From an uncultured Micrococcales bacterium (lineage in GTDB: Bacteria > Actinomycetota > Actinomycetes > Actinomycetales > Microbacteriaceae), in assembly GCA_903880095.1 (NCBI GenBank), contig CAIRNX010000028.1, positions 1 through 64,000 of the forward strand: a stretch of 64,000 nucleotides of DNA. Reading direction: 5' to 3'. Made by a program: the position numbers and the translations under genes. Under the pieces are notes generated by a model. The model had not been told where the DNA came from, did not search any database, and worked only from the letters and a program-made list of their open reading frames with translations. Of the stretch, positions 24,513 to 32,994 are shown piece after piece (position 1 is the stretch's first letter; each line of letters begins with the position of its first letter).

Positions 24513-25879
24513 TACTCTGGAGTCTTTTTGCTCATGTTCATAAAACGAGAGTACGCGCCCTGGAACAAGACTGCGACTGTGTCGGTAGGTCCAGAGCGCT
24601 GTTTCGCCAAAATGATGTCGGCTTCGCCGGCGCGAGGGCTGTCTTTTACGCCCATGTCTTCGCGGTGAAGCAAGATCACGACGTCGGCGTCTTGCTCAAG
24701 CGAGCCAGACTCACGAAGGTGAGAGATTTCAGGCTTCTTGTCGGTCTTTTGCTCAGAGTTTCGGTTTAGCTGAGAGATCGCGATGACAGGAACATTTAGT
24801 TCTTTGGCAAGAAGCTTCAGCGAGCGTGAGAACTCTGAGACTTCTTGCTGGCGCGATTCAACCTTTTTGCCGGAGGTTAGGAGCTGGATGTAGTCGATGA
24901 CGATCAACTTGAGGCCAAGGCTTGAGGCCAGGCGGCGGCATTTGGCTCGAATCTCAACGAGTGTGAGGTTTGCCGAGTCGTCGATGAACAGCGGGCTGTC
25001 GTTTAGGCCGCCACGGGCGTGGGCCAGCTTCTTCCATTCGTCTTGACCAACGGTTCCACCACGCATGTTTTGCAGGCGAACATCTGCCTCGGCACTTAGT
25101 AGGCGAAGTGCGATTTCGGCGCGGCTCATTTCGAGCGAGAAGAAGAGCACCGGTGCCTTCTGCTTGATTGCCGCGTGACGGGCGAAGTCGAGGGCAAGGG
25201 TTGACTTGCCAACACCCGGGCGGGCGGCGAGGATGATCAACTGGCCACCGTGTAGGCCGTGGGTGAGCTTGTCTAGTTCGTAGAAACCGGTTGAGATGCC
25301 AGACATCTCGCCGCCGCGCTTCTGGGCTAGCTCGATTTCTTCAACGGCAGCCTCGAGCGAGACGTTTAGAGGCACGTAGTCTTCGCTGAATGCAGATGAA
25401 CCGACCGCGTAGATTTCGGCCTGAGCCTGGTTGACGAGGTCTTCGACTTCACCTTCGTTTGTGTAACCCATGGCTGCAATCGAGGTGCCGGCCTCAACCA
25501 AGCGGCGAAGCACGGCCTTTTCTTGCACGATTTTGGCGTAGAAGCCCGCGTTTGCAGCAGTTGGCACAACGCTGGTTAGGCTGTGCAGGTAGTCGGCACC
25601 GCCGGCGCGAACCAGGTTGCCGGTGCGAGTTAGCTCGGCGGTGACGGTGATTACGTCGGTTGGTTCGCCGCGGCCGTATAGAGAGTAGATAGCGCTGAAG
25701 ATCAGCTCGTGCTTTGGTGCATAGAAGTCGTGCGAGCCAACGTATTCGAAGACGTCGGCAACGGCGTCTTGAGAGAGCAACATACCGCCGAGCACAGATT
25801 GTTCTGCCTGCTGGTCGTTAGGCAAAACGCGGTCAACCGCACCGATTTGATCACCCTTTGGGGCTGGTGTGAAAGCCAT
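24512..25879 (-). CDS. dnaB: Replicative DNA helicase DnaB
   Basis: A 455 aa hexameric 5'-3' helicase that opens the replication fork. The N-terminal domain (DQQAEQSVLGGMLLSQDAV, about 22-40) interacts with primase. The RecA-like C-terminal domain has Walker A ARPGVGKSTLAL (about 220-231), Walker B LIVIDYIQLL and the GSLEQDADVVILLHRE motif. No intein interrupts it, unlike mycobacterial DnaB. AGGAGG lies six bases before the ATG. The 345-bp region upstream holds a phased array of DnaA boxes. The candidate loader dciA is at 45892-46374. Confidence 0.96.
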   Translation of the reverse strand: MAFTPAPKGDQIGAVDRVLPNDQQAEQSVLGGMLLSQDAVADVFEYVGSHDFYAPKHELIFSAIYSLYGRGEPTDVITVTAELTRTGNLVRAGGADYLHSLTSVVPTAANAGFYAKIVQEKAVLRRLVEAGTSIAAMGYTNEGEVEDLVNQAQAEIYAVGSSAFSEDYVPLNVSLEAAVEEIELAQKRGGEMSGISTGFYELDKLTHGLHGGQLIILAARPGVGKSTLALDFARHAAIKQKAPVLFFSLEMSRAEIALRLLSAEADVRLQNMRGGTVGQDEWKKLAHARGGLNDSPLFIDDSANLTLVEIRAKCRRLASSLGLKLIVIDYIQLLTSGKKVESRQQEVSEFSRSLKLLAKELNVPVIAISQLNRNSEQKTDKKPEISHLRESGSLEQDADVVILLHREDMGVKDSPRAGEADIILAKQRSGPTDTVAVLFQGAYSRFMNMSKKTPE

Positions 25880-25948
25880 GGCTACCTCCTGTTGCGCACT
25901 ACGACTTGTCTAGCATTCACCATGGACACCTTTAAAGCGAACCGGAGT

Positions 25949-26171
25949 TGTGGACAAATTGTGGAGAACTGTGGAGACACGCCGTATTAACTGTGCATAA
26001 CCTGTGGAAAACTTGTGGACAAATTGTGCATAACTATCTGGGAAGCCAGTAAACAAAAGGGATTTAGCCTGTGGAAAAACAATTTCTGCAAAGTCTAAAC
26101 TTCAGGCTGAGGCTTGTGGACTCGCCCGGTTCCGACACGCCAGAGACCGGGTTATACACAAGTTATCCACA
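25949..26171. promoter_or_regulatory. Phased DnaA-box array upstream of dnaB
   Basis: At least nine DnaA-box-like 9-mers lie in the 345-bp rplI-dnaB gap. Same orientation: TGTGGACAA 25949, TGTGGAGAA 25960, TGTGGAGAC 25970, TGTGCATAA 25992, TGTGGAAAA 26003, TGTGGACAA 26014, TGTGCATAA 26025, TGTGGAAAA 26070. Opposite: TTATACACA 26152, TTATCCACA 26163. Starts step by 11 bp (10 once, one slot skipped at 25981). TGTGCATAA, TTATACACA and TTATCCACA all fit TTATNCACA. The rest of the gap holds the rplI terminator and presumably the dnaB promoter. Confidence 0.85.
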
Positions 26172-26184
26172 GGGTAAAAGGAAA

Positions 26185-26208
26185 GGCGCCGGGTCGAAAC
26201 CCGGCGCC
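26185..26208 (-). terminator. Terminator of the rpsF-ssb-rpsR-rplI operon
   Basis: Perfect 10-bp stem GGCGCCGGGT / ACCCGGCGCC with a four-base loop, starting 17 bases past the rplI stop. On the minus strand it is followed by TTTCCTTTT. Confidence 0.92.
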
Positions 26209-26224
26209 GCCCTATTGGATCTGG

Positions 26225-26677
26225 TTACTTTGCAGCCACAACCTGAAGGGTTACGGTAGCAACTACGTCGCCGTGAAGGCGAACGGTGGCCTCGTGGTTG
26301 CCAGTTACGCGAACTGGAGCAACAAACTCAACCTTGCGCTTGTCGACCTCTGGAAGACCAGCGGCAACGATAGCGGCAACAACATCGGCGGTCTTGACGG
26401 CGCCGAAAAGACGACCCTCTTTACCGGCCTTAACGCTGATGCGGATTGGCTTCTCTTCAAGGCGAGCCTTGAGGGTCTGTGCCTCTTCAACGGTTGCAAG
26501 TGCACGAGCTTCGCGGCCTGCGCGAATCGACTCAACCTGCTTCTCGCCACCCTTGCTCCAAACGACTGCAAAGCCCTTTGGAATCAAGAAGTTGCGAGCG
26601 TAACCGTTCTTTACTTCAACGACGTCGCCTGCAGAACCAAGGCCGGAGACCTCGTTGGTCAGAATAACCTTCGACAT
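26225..26677 (-). CDS. rplI: 50S ribosomal protein L9
   Basis: A 150 aa two-domain protein. The N-terminal rRNA-binding domain has the L9 signature ([24 protein letters not shown], about 14-37); a long connecting helix (about 42-75) leads to the C-terminal domain with [18 protein letters not shown]. Fourth gene of rpsF-ssb-rpsR-rplI, 13 bases after rpsR, with a GGAG site, and followed by a strong terminator. Confidence 0.97.
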   Translation of the reverse strand: MSKVILTNEVSGLGSAGDVVEVKNGYARNFLIPKGFAVVWSKGGEKQVESIRAGREARALATVEEAQTLKARLEEKPIRISVKAGKEGRLFGAVKTADVVAAIVAAGLPEVDKRKVEFVAPVRVTGNHEATVRLHGDVVATVTLQVVAAK

Positions 26678-26690
26678 ATCTTCCTACTCC

Positions 26691-26954
26691 TTAGTTGCGG
26701 CCTGCGCCCGAGTATGGCAAAAGAGCCATTTCGCGAGCGTTTTTGATGGCACGGGCGATTAGACGCTGTTCCTGAACAGAAACACCGGTGATGCGACGGG
26801 CGCGGATCTTTCCGCGGTCCGAGATGAACTTACGAAGAGTAGCGATATCTTTGTAGTCGATAACGCCAACCTTGATTGACTTCACTGGCGCAAGCTTCGC
26901 ATTCTTTGCGTTGCGGTTTGGCTTGCGACGAGTGTCGGTGGACTTTGCAGCCAT
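26691..26954 (-). CDS. rpsR: 30S ribosomal protein S18, cysteine-free form
   Basis: An 87 aa S18. The core [23 protein letters not shown] and the basic [29 protein letters not shown] are diagnostic. It contains no cysteine at all, so it is the zinc-independent form, like the L28, L33 and S14 at 11.5-12.3 kb. In the 30S platform it pairs with S6, encoded upstream in the same operon; the S6:S18 pair probably binds the rpsF leader. AGGAG precedes the ATG. Confidence 0.97.
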   Translation of the reverse strand: MAAKSTDTRRKPNRNAKNAKLAPVKSIKVGVIDYKDIATLRKFISDRGKIRARRITGVSVQEQRLIARAIKNAREMALLPYSGAGRN

Positions 26955-26977
26955 TTGATACTCCTAAAGTTTTCGAA

Positions 26978-27466
26978 TTAGAACGGGGTGTCGTCTGCGC
27001 CGGCAGCTGCGCCTGGGTTTGCCCAGTCGTCTGCTGCCTTAGGTGCCTTGGCAGCACCCGAGTCGCCCCAAGGGGTCTCGGCCACTGCGCCGCCCTCACG
27101 GGCACGACGGGTGATTGAAGCAGTTGCGTAGCGAAGCGAGCCACCGATTTCGTCGATGTCTAGCTCAAGCGAGGCGCGAGCCTCACCAGCAGCCGACTGA
27201 TAGGCCGAAGGGGCCTTTAGTCGACCGGTCACGATAACGCGGGTGCCTTTGGTAAGCGACTGAGCAACGTTTTCAGCTAGCTCGCGCCATGCGGTGCAAC
27301 GCACCCACACGGTCTCGCCGTCTTCCCATGCGTTGGTCTGACGGTTGAAGGTGCGAGGGGTTGAACCCACACGAACGCTTACAACCGCTACTCCACCCTG
27401 GGTGTAGCGCAGCTCTGGATCGTCGGCAAGGTTGCCAACAATCGTTACGTTTAGTTCGCCGGCCAT
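26978..27466 (-). CDS. ssb: Single-stranded DNA-binding protein
   Basis: A 162 aa SSB. The OB fold (residues 1-112) opens with MAGELNVTIVGNLADDPELRYTQGGVAVVSVRV and holds the ssDNA-binding aromatics. A disordered Gly/Ala/Asp-rich linker follows, ending in the acidic protein-interaction tip DDTPF, which recruits replication and repair enzymes. ATG 27466 is used because it lies four bases after the rpsF stop; upstream in-frame codons fall inside rpsF. Confidence 0.96.
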   Translation of the reverse strand: MAGELNVTIVGNLADDPELRYTQGGVAVVSVRVGSTPRTFNRQTNAWEDGETVWVRCTAWRELAENVAQSLTKGTRVIVTGRLKAPSAYQSAAGEARASLELDIDEIGGSLRYATASITRRAREGGAVAETPWGDSGAAKAPKAADDWANPGAAAGADDTPF

Positions 27467-27470
27467 TTGG

Positions 27471-27869
27471 CTACTCAGCGTCCTTCTTGGCAGCTGGCTT
27501 GCGCGGAGCACGAGCAGGCTTGGTGTCAGCGATCTCTGCAGCAGTGATCTCTGGAACATCAATCGGCTTGATGCTGACGACAGCTTCGTCTGCACGAAGA
27601 ACCTTGGTACGCATAACGGCTTCTGAAAGTCGTAGCTGGCGGTCTACTTCGAGAATGTCGGCAGAAGTTGCCTTCAGGTTCACGACGGCGTAGATGCCTT
27701 CGGTCTTCTTGTTGATTTCGTAGGCCAGACGACGTTTTCCCCAGATTTCAACGTTGTCGATGGTGCCTCCACCATTGCGAACTACGTTAAGGAATTTGTC
27801 GAGGCTTGGAGCAACGGTACGTTCTTCGACTGACGGGTCGAGGATAACCATGAGCTCGTATGGATGCAT
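27471..27869 (-). CDS. rpsF: 30S ribosomal protein S6
   Basis: A 132 aa protein. The S6 fold starts [16 protein letters not shown] and contains [23 protein letters not shown] (about 44-66). A Lys/Ala/Pro-rich tail ([15 protein letters not shown]) ends it. First gene of the rpsF operon. AGGAGG lies ten bases before the ATG and can pair with CCTCCT further upstream, so its translation is probably controlled by the leader at 27880-27922. Confidence 0.97.
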   Translation of the reverse strand: MHPYELMVILDPSVEERTVAPSLDKFLNVVRNGGGTIDNVEIWGKRRLAYEINKKTEGIYAVVNLKATSADILEVDRQLRLSEAVMRTKVLRADEAVVSIKPIDVPEITAAEIADTKPARAPRKPAAKKDAE

Positions 27870-27879
27870 AACTAACCCA

Positions 27880-27922
27880 CCTCCTTCGGACTAAACGGTT
27901 ATGGGATTTCCATAACAGGAGG
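27880..27922 (-). promoter_or_regulatory. Candidate S6:S18 autoregulatory leader RNA of rpsF
   Basis: Read on the minus strand: CCTCCT (27917-27922) can pair with the rpsF Shine-Dalgarno AGGAGG (27880-27885). Between them is a perfect hairpin GTTATGG, loop AAATC, CCATAAC (27898-27916), then a CCG-containing single-stranded stretch. This matches the known S6:S18-binding leader plan: an outer stem hiding the ribosome site, an inner hairpin and a CCG bulge. Confidence 0.6.
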
Positions 27923-27966
27923 GTAAATAAGCATCGCTACCCAAAGATATGGGCAACCTCTCTACT

Positions 27967-29385
27967 CTACCTGCTAGACCACCAGGCGAGCAAGCGTTCT
28001 TTTGCGGCCTCTGAGCCGATCGAACCCTCTTCGAGGCGAAGTTCCATGAGAAACGCTCGCGCCTCGCCAACCTCGCGGCTCGGTTTGAGGTCGAGGATCG
28101 CCATAATCTCTTCGCCGCTAAGGTCTGGTCGCAGTGAATCAAGCTCCTCTTGCTCGCGCAAGGTCGCGATTCGGTTCTCTAGATCGTCGTAAGCAAAAGA
28201 TAGGCGGTCTGCCTTGCGCTTGTTACGCGTGGTCACATCGGCTCGGGTTAGCGCGTGAAGGCGTTCGAGTAGGTCTTCGGCGTCGCGAACGTAGCGTCGC
28301 ACGGCCGAATCGCTCCAACCCTGATCGCCGTAGCCAAAGAATCGCAGGTGAAGCTCAATCAGGCGGCCCACAGCGCGAATGGTTTCGTTGTCGAACTTGA
28401 GTGCCTGCATGCGCTTTTTGGCAATGCGAGAGCCAACAAGATCATGCTGGTGAAAGCTCACGCCGCCGCCGGGTTCGAGCCTGCGGGTCTTCGGCTTGCC
28501 GCAGTCGTGCAGCAAAGCAGCAAAGCGAAGCACGAAGTCGCCTTCTAGCCCGTAATTCTTTTCGTAGTCAATCGCCTGCTCAACAACGGTCAGTGTGTGT
28601 TCGTAGACGTCTTTGTGGTGGTGGTGTTCGTCGACCTCGAGCCGAAGCGCAGGCAGTTCGGGCAAAACAAGTTCGGCAAGGCCTGACTCAACCAGAGCGG
28701 TGAGCCCCTTGCGCGGGTTTGCGCCCAGCATTAGCTTCACGATTTCATCGCGGACGCGCTCAGCAGAAATTATTTCGATGCGCGCGGCCATAGCAACCAT
28801 GGCATCGAAGGTTGCCGGTTCGATTTCGAACCCGAGCTGCGAGGCGAAGCGGGCGCCACGCATCATGCGCAGTGGGTCGTCGCTGAATGAGTCCTCGGGT
28901 TTGCCAGGCGTGCGAATCACACCTGCCAAAAGGTCTTGCAAACCGTTGAAAGGGTCGACAAATGCCTTCGAAGGTAGGCGCAGCGCCATCGAGTTGATGG
29001 TGAAGTCTCGTCTAAAAAGGTCTTCGTTTAGGTCGTTGCCAAAGGCAACCTCTGGTTTGCGACTCTCGGGCTCGTATTTGTCGGCACGGTAGGTGGTGAT
29101 TTCGATCTGGTCGTTGCCGACTCTCGCACCGATGGTTCCGAACTCGCGCCCGATGTCCCAGTGCGAATCAACGAAACCCTTGAGCACCTTGATTATGTCG
29201 TCTGGTCGGGCATCGGTGGTGAAGTCGAGGTCGGGAGCCTTGCGCCCCAAGAATGCATCGCGAACAGGGCCGCCAACGAGCGACAGCTCGAAGCCGGCTT
29301 CGCCGAACCGTTTGCCGAGTTCGACAAACAACGGCTCGTTCGTAATGCGCTCAAGATTGGCGAGCGCCTGGGCAACCGTTTGCAT
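27967..29385 (-). CDS. pcnA: CCA tRNA nucleotidyltransferase
   Basis: A 472 aa class II nucleotidyltransferase that adds or repairs the 3' CCA of tRNAs. Motif A is LVGGPVRDAFLGRKAPDLDFTT (DLD metal ligands, about 37-58); motif RRDFTINSMAL and the PFNGLQDL block follow. A C-terminal HD domain is present (EHHHHKDVYEHTL, AALLHDCGKP), as usual in actinobacteria. The start is ATG 29385, with CACACT seven bases before it (leaderless-like); the frame extends upstream to 29676 only by antisense reading through the NUDIX gene. No terminator is evident in the 97 bases to rpsF. Confidence 0.92.
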   Translation of the reverse strand: MQTVAQALANLERITNEPLFVELGKRFGEAGFELSLVGGPVRDAFLGRKAPDLDFTTDARPDDIIKVLKGFVDSHWDIGREFGTIGARVGNDQIEITTYRADKYEPESRKPEVAFGNDLNEDLFRRDFTINSMALRLPSKAFVDPFNGLQDLLAGVIRTPGKPEDSFSDDPLRMMRGARFASQLGFEIEPATFDAMVAMAARIEIISAERVRDEIVKLMLGANPRKGLTALVESGLAELVLPELPALRLEVDEHHHHKDVYEHTLTVVEQAIDYEKNYGLEGDFVLRFAALLHDCGKPKTRRLEPGGGVSFHQHDLVGSRIAKKRMQALKFDNETIRAVGRLIELHLRFFGYGDQGWSDSAVRRYVRDAEDLLERLHALTRADVTTRNKRKADRLSFAYDDLENRIATLREQEELDSLRPDLSGEEIMAILDLKPSREVGEARAFLMELRLEEGSIGSEAAKERLLAWWSSR

Positions 29386-29428
29386 GGCTTTTAGTGTGCC
29401 ACAGGGTTGCGGGTTTAGGCTTTGTCTA

Positions 29429-29896
29429 ATGAAACCGAACCCAATGCAGCCACGAGGTCGGCAGGTCGAAGAGACCTCTGCCGGTGGGTTTGTGTTGGCC
29501 GCCCATGGCGGAAACCGGGTTGCATTGATTGGCCGAAAGACCCGAAGCAACCGGCTGGAGTGGTGTGTTCCCAAAGGCCACCCCGAGGGCTCTGAGTCGA
29601 TCGAAGAGGCTGCGGTTCGCGAAGTTGCCGAAGAGACCGGTTTGATCTGCGAGATCATCGAACCGCTTGGCGTCATCGACTATAAGTTTCAGGCGAGTGG
29701 CAAGTTGATTCACAAGACCGTGCACCACTTCTTGATGCGCCAACTCGGCGGCGAACTAACTGTCGACAACGACCCAGATCACGAAGCTGTCGACATCAAG
29801 TGGGTTGCCCTCGATGACCTCTCGGGTATTCTTGCCCACGAAAACGAACGCAGGATGGCTCGCGGAGTCATCGAATGGGTGGAGCGAAATCGATGA
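29429..29896 (+). CDS. NUDIX hydrolase
   Basis: A 155 aa pyrophosphohydrolase. The NUDIX box GHPEGSESIEEAAVREVAEE (Gx5Ex7REUxEExGU) lies at about 51-70. Residues 1-15 form a short basic lead (MKPNPMQPRGRQVEE), and the ETSAGGFVL strand starts the fold. The substrate is unknown. The gene sits at its usual actinobacterial place beside pcnA and murJ. TAGGCT lies seven bases before the ATG, so it is probably leaderless. It overlaps the next gene as ATGA. Confidence 0.88.
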   Translation: MKPNPMQPRGRQVEETSAGGFVLAAHGGNRVALIGRKTRSNRLEWCVPKGHPEGSESIEEAAVREVAEETGLICEIIEPLGVIDYKFQASGKLIHKTVHHFLMRQLGGELTVDNDPDHEAVDIKWVALDDLSGILAHENERRMARGVIEWVERNR

Positions 29897-30372
29897 AGAG
29901 AATTCTCGCCGCACTCCTCGTAACTTTGGGTTTGCTAGCCGCAAACCCGGCAACTGCAGCCGACAGTTACGACATCAAAATCGTGAACGCCAGCGATATC
30001 AACATGGTTGCCAAGGACTCGCGCCTACCGATCATTATTCGAAACGATTACGACAGTCAGGCCCGCGTGCTGATTCACGTGAGCGCAAACAATTCGAAGG
30101 TGACGTTGCCAGAGGCGACCGCTGCGGTAGTCCCCGGTTTCAGCACCTACACGGCAAAGGTGCCTGTGAAGGCGGTTTCGAGTGGCGACGTCGAACTTGA
30201 GGTTTGGTTGACCAGCACGACCGGTGTTCGCCTAACGAAAAACGTGAAACTAAACATGCACATCAACTCAGACCTAGAAGTCGTTTTGATCGGCGGCTTT
30301 GTGGTCTTGGTTGTTCTACTCGGTGTCGCCGGTGTGGTTCGCACCCTACGCAAAAAGAAGGCCGCCGCTTGA
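29893..30372 (+). CDS. Secreted, membrane-anchored protein resembling the C-terminus of DUF6049
   Basis: A 159 aa protein. It has a signal peptide (MKRILAALLVTLGLLAANPATAA), an extracellular beta-rich domain (about 24-125), a C-terminal membrane helix (VVLIGGFVVLVVLLGVAGVV) and a basic RTLRKKKAAA tail. In other actinobacteria the position between the NUDIX gene and murJ holds a DUF6049 protein several times longer, with the same C-terminal anchor. This looks like a minimal version. Its start overlaps the NUDIX stop by four bases and its stop overlaps the murJ TTG, so all three are coupled. Confidence 0.7.
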   Translation: MKRILAALLVTLGLLAANPATAADSYDIKIVNASDINMVAKDSRLPIIIRNDYDSQARVLIHVSANNSKVTLPEATAAVVPGFSTYTAKVPVKAVSSGDVELEVWLTSTTGVRLTKNVKLNMHINSDLEVVLIGGFVVLVVLLGVAGVVRTLRKKKAAA

Positions 30373-32006
30373 GCCTCGCAAGGTCTTCGATGATCATGGC
30401 TTCGGGCACCATCGTGTCGAGAATCCTCGGCTTTGTTCGCGCCGTCATGCTCGCGCTAACCATCGGTGTAACCACCAACGCTGCCGACGCCTTCGGGGTT
30501 GCCAACCAGCTGCCAAACAACGTATACGCAATTATTGTCGGCGGCGTTCTGAATGCCGTGCTCGTGCCGCAGATTGTTCGAGCGCGCAGCCACAAAGATG
30601 GCGGTAAGGGTTACATCGACCGCCTGCTAACCCTGATCATCACCATGTTCTTTGGCGTGACGGTCATCACAACCGCCTGCGCCCCGCTGCTGGTTAGTCT
30701 CTACACGGCCGGTTGGTCGAGCAATCAGTTGGCGCTTGCCACCGCTTTTGCCTACTGGTGCCTGCCGCAACTCTTCTTCTATGGGCTCTATTCGCTTCTT
30801 GGCGAAGTGCTGAACGCGAGAAGCGCCTTCGGCCCGTTCATGTGGGCTCCGGTGCTAAACAACCTGGTTGCCATCGCCGGCCTCGGTGCCTTCATCGTCA
30901 TTTTTGGAGCGGACCCAACCGGATTCAGGGTCGTAACCATGTGGGGGCCTGGCGAGATCGCGCTGCTAGCTGGCACGGCGACCCTCGGTGTTGCCGCACA
31001 AGCCGTGATTCTGTTCGCGTTCTGGAAGCGCATCGGCCTCAAGTTCAAACTCAACTTCGGTTGGCGCGGGGTTGGTTTGCGCCCAGCAATGAAGGCTGCG
31101 ACTTGGACTCTCGGCATGGTGCTGATCACCCAAATCGGCGGACTCGTGCAAACCATCATCGCCTCACAGGCTGTCAGTCACCGTGAAACAAATGCCGACC
31201 CAAGCATAGCTATAGCGTCGGTGGCGGCGTCTTCGATTGCTTGGTTGATTTTCATGCTCCCCCACTCGATTGCAACGGTTTCGATTGCGACCGCCTCGTT
31301 CACAAAGATTTCGACGCATGCGGCTGCCAAGAAATTCAAAGAACTAAAAGCAGACCTAGGCAAGAGCATTCGAGCGATTCTCGCCATCAGTGCTCTTTCG
31401 ACAGCCGTGCTCATGGTGCTCGCCTACCCCATTTCTCGCGTTTTCGTGGGTGAGTATCCTTCCACCGTCGCTCTAGGCAACGTCCTGATCGCAATGATGT
31501 TTGGCCTGATTCCGTTCAGCTTTGTATTCATGCTGCAGCGCGCGTTCTATGCGCTCGAAGACACCAAAAGCCCATTCTTTTTCACCATGGCGCAAGTCAC
31601 GCTCTTCATCGCGGGGGCAATAACGGTTGCGTTCACGGTTCAGGCGCAGTGGCTGGTTGCCGCAATGGCACTGGTCAACAGCGTGAGCATCACCGTGCAG
31701 GCGATCATCGCCTACCGAGTTCTTCGAAAGCGCATCGGAGCATTCGAAGGTCTCAAGCTTTCAGGGGCGCTGGTGTCGATGGTGCTAGCCGCAGCCCTTG
31801 CAGGTGGCGTCGGCCTATTGGCCATGAACCTGTTCGGTGGGCTCGTTGTCACATCGTTTGCCCTCAAAACAGTGGTTGGCGCAATCGTTTCTTCTGGCGT
31901 CGTGGCTCTGATCATGGTTGGCGTGTATGCGGCCGTTCTAAAGTTTCTAAATGTTCCTGAGGCCGACACCGCGCTGAAGGCCATTAGGGGAATAATCCGC
32001 CGATAA
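30369..32006 (+). CDS. murJ: Lipid II flippase MurJ
   Basis: A 545 aa protein of the MVF/MOP superfamily with about 14 membrane helices. It moves lipid-linked peptidoglycan precursor to the outer face. The N-terminus MIMASGTIVSRILGFVRAVMLA and the PNNVYAIIVGGVLNAVLVPQ loop are characteristic. It lacks the long C-terminal pseudokinase region of mycobacterial MviN. The TTG start overlaps the preceding stop (TTGA). The upstream in-frame stretch to 30204 lies wholly inside the previous gene. Confidence 0.93.
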   Translation: MSLARSSMIMASGTIVSRILGFVRAVMLALTIGVTTNAADAFGVANQLPNNVYAIIVGGVLNAVLVPQIVRARSHKDGGKGYIDRLLTLIITMFFGVTVITTACAPLLVSLYTAGWSSNQLALATAFAYWCLPQLFFYGLYSLLGEVLNARSAFGPFMWAPVLNNLVAIAGLGAFIVIFGADPTGFRVVTMWGPGEIALLAGTATLGVAAQAVILFAFWKRIGLKFKLNFGWRGVGLRPAMKAATWTLGMVLITQIGGLVQTIIASQAVSHRETNADPSIAIASVAASSIAWLIFMLPHSIATVSIATASFTKISTHAAAKKFKELKADLGKSIRAILAISALSTAVLMVLAYPISRVFVGEYPSTVALGNVLIAMMFGLIPFSFVFMLQRAFYALEDTKSPFFFTMAQVTLFIAGAITVAFTVQAQWLVAAMALVNSVSITVQAIIAYRVLRKRIGAFEGLKLSGALVSMVLAAALAGGVGLLAMNLFGGLVVTSFALKTVVGAIVSSGVVALIMVGVYAAVLKFLNVPEADTALKAIRGIIRR

Positions 32007-32044
32007 AATCGACTATTAGTTGTGTAACTAACAGGAGACCCCCT

Positions 32045-32965
32045 TTGCGCGAAGTAATCATCATCGGTTCCGGCCCAGCCGGCTATACCGCAGCCATCTA
32101 CACGGCTCGCGCAGGCCTAAACCCGCTACTGATCGCCTCTTCTGTAGAAGCCGGTGGTGAGCTAATGAAGACCACCGAGGTCGAAAACTTCCCAGGCTTC
32201 CCAGACGGACTCATGGGTCCAGATCTGATGGCAAACTTTCAGGCTCAGGCCGAGCGCTTCGGAACCGAGATTCTGCTCGACGACGTAATCGAAGTTGACC
32301 TTCGCGGCGACGTCAAAGTAATCAAGACCGGCGAAGGCAAAACCTTCGAAGCCAAGGCTGTCATTTTGGCAACCGGCGCTGCCTACCGCGAACTGGGTTT
32401 GCCACGCGAAAAAGAGCTCTCGGGCCACGGCGTCTCGTGGTGTGCAACCTGCGACGGCTTCTTCTTCAGGCAAAAGACTATCGCCGTTGTTGGTGGCGGA
32501 GACTCTGCCATGGAAGAGGCGAACTTCCTGACCCGCTTCGCAGACAAGGTTTACCTGATTCACCGCCGCGACAGCTTCAAGGCATCGAAGATCATGCAGG
32601 AGCGCGCACTCAACAACCCGAAGATCGAAGTGATCTTGAACTCGGCCGTTGCTGAGCTTAATGGTGAAATGAAGCTCGAGGGAGTCACCCTCGAAGACAC
32701 CGTTACCGGCGAAAGGCGCGAACTAGCCCTAGACGGCTTGTTCATCGCGATCGGTAACGACCCACGAGTTTGGTTGGTCGAAAACCAGCTCGAACTCACC
32801 CCAGAAAAGTTCATCCACGTCGAAGGTCGTTCTTCAAAGACCAGCCTCTCAGGCGTGTTTGCTGCCGGCGATGTAATCGACCCGACCTACCGCCAGGCAA
32901 TCACCGCTGCCGGGTCTGGCTGTGTCGCAGCGCTAGACGCAGAGCACTACCTAACCGCCCACTAA
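32045..32965 (+). CDS. trxB: Thioredoxin reductase
   Basis: A 306 aa flavoenzyme. The FAD motif GSGPAGYTAAIYTARAGL is at the N-terminus, the redox CATC pair is Cys133/Cys136, the NADPH motif is VGGGDSAMEEANFL, and the C-terminal GVFAAGDVIDP completes FAD binding. It reduces thioredoxin with NADPH. TTG start with AGGAG eight bases upstream. trxA follows after 29 bases in the same direction. Confidence 0.96.
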   Translation: MREVIIIGSGPAGYTAAIYTARAGLNPLLIASSVEAGGELMKTTEVENFPGFPDGLMGPDLMANFQAQAERFGTEILLDDVIEVDLRGDVKVIKTGEGKTFEAKAVILATGAAYRELGLPREKELSGHGVSWCATCDGFFFRQKTIAVVGGGDSAMEEANFLTRFADKVYLIHRRDSFKASKIMQERALNNPKIEVILNSAVAELNGEMKLEGVTLEDTVTGERRELALDGLFIAIGNDPRVWLVENQLELTPEKFIHVEGRSSKTSLSGVFAAGDVIDPTYRQAITAAGSGCVAALDAEHYLTAH

Positions 32966-32994
32966 ATTTCTAATTAGATAAAGAAGGAATCCAA

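Noticed and set aside
29386-29676. Extended N-terminus of the pcnA frame
   Set aside because: It is antisense to the NUDIX gene and has no family similarity; MQTVAQAL at 29385 fits the family start.
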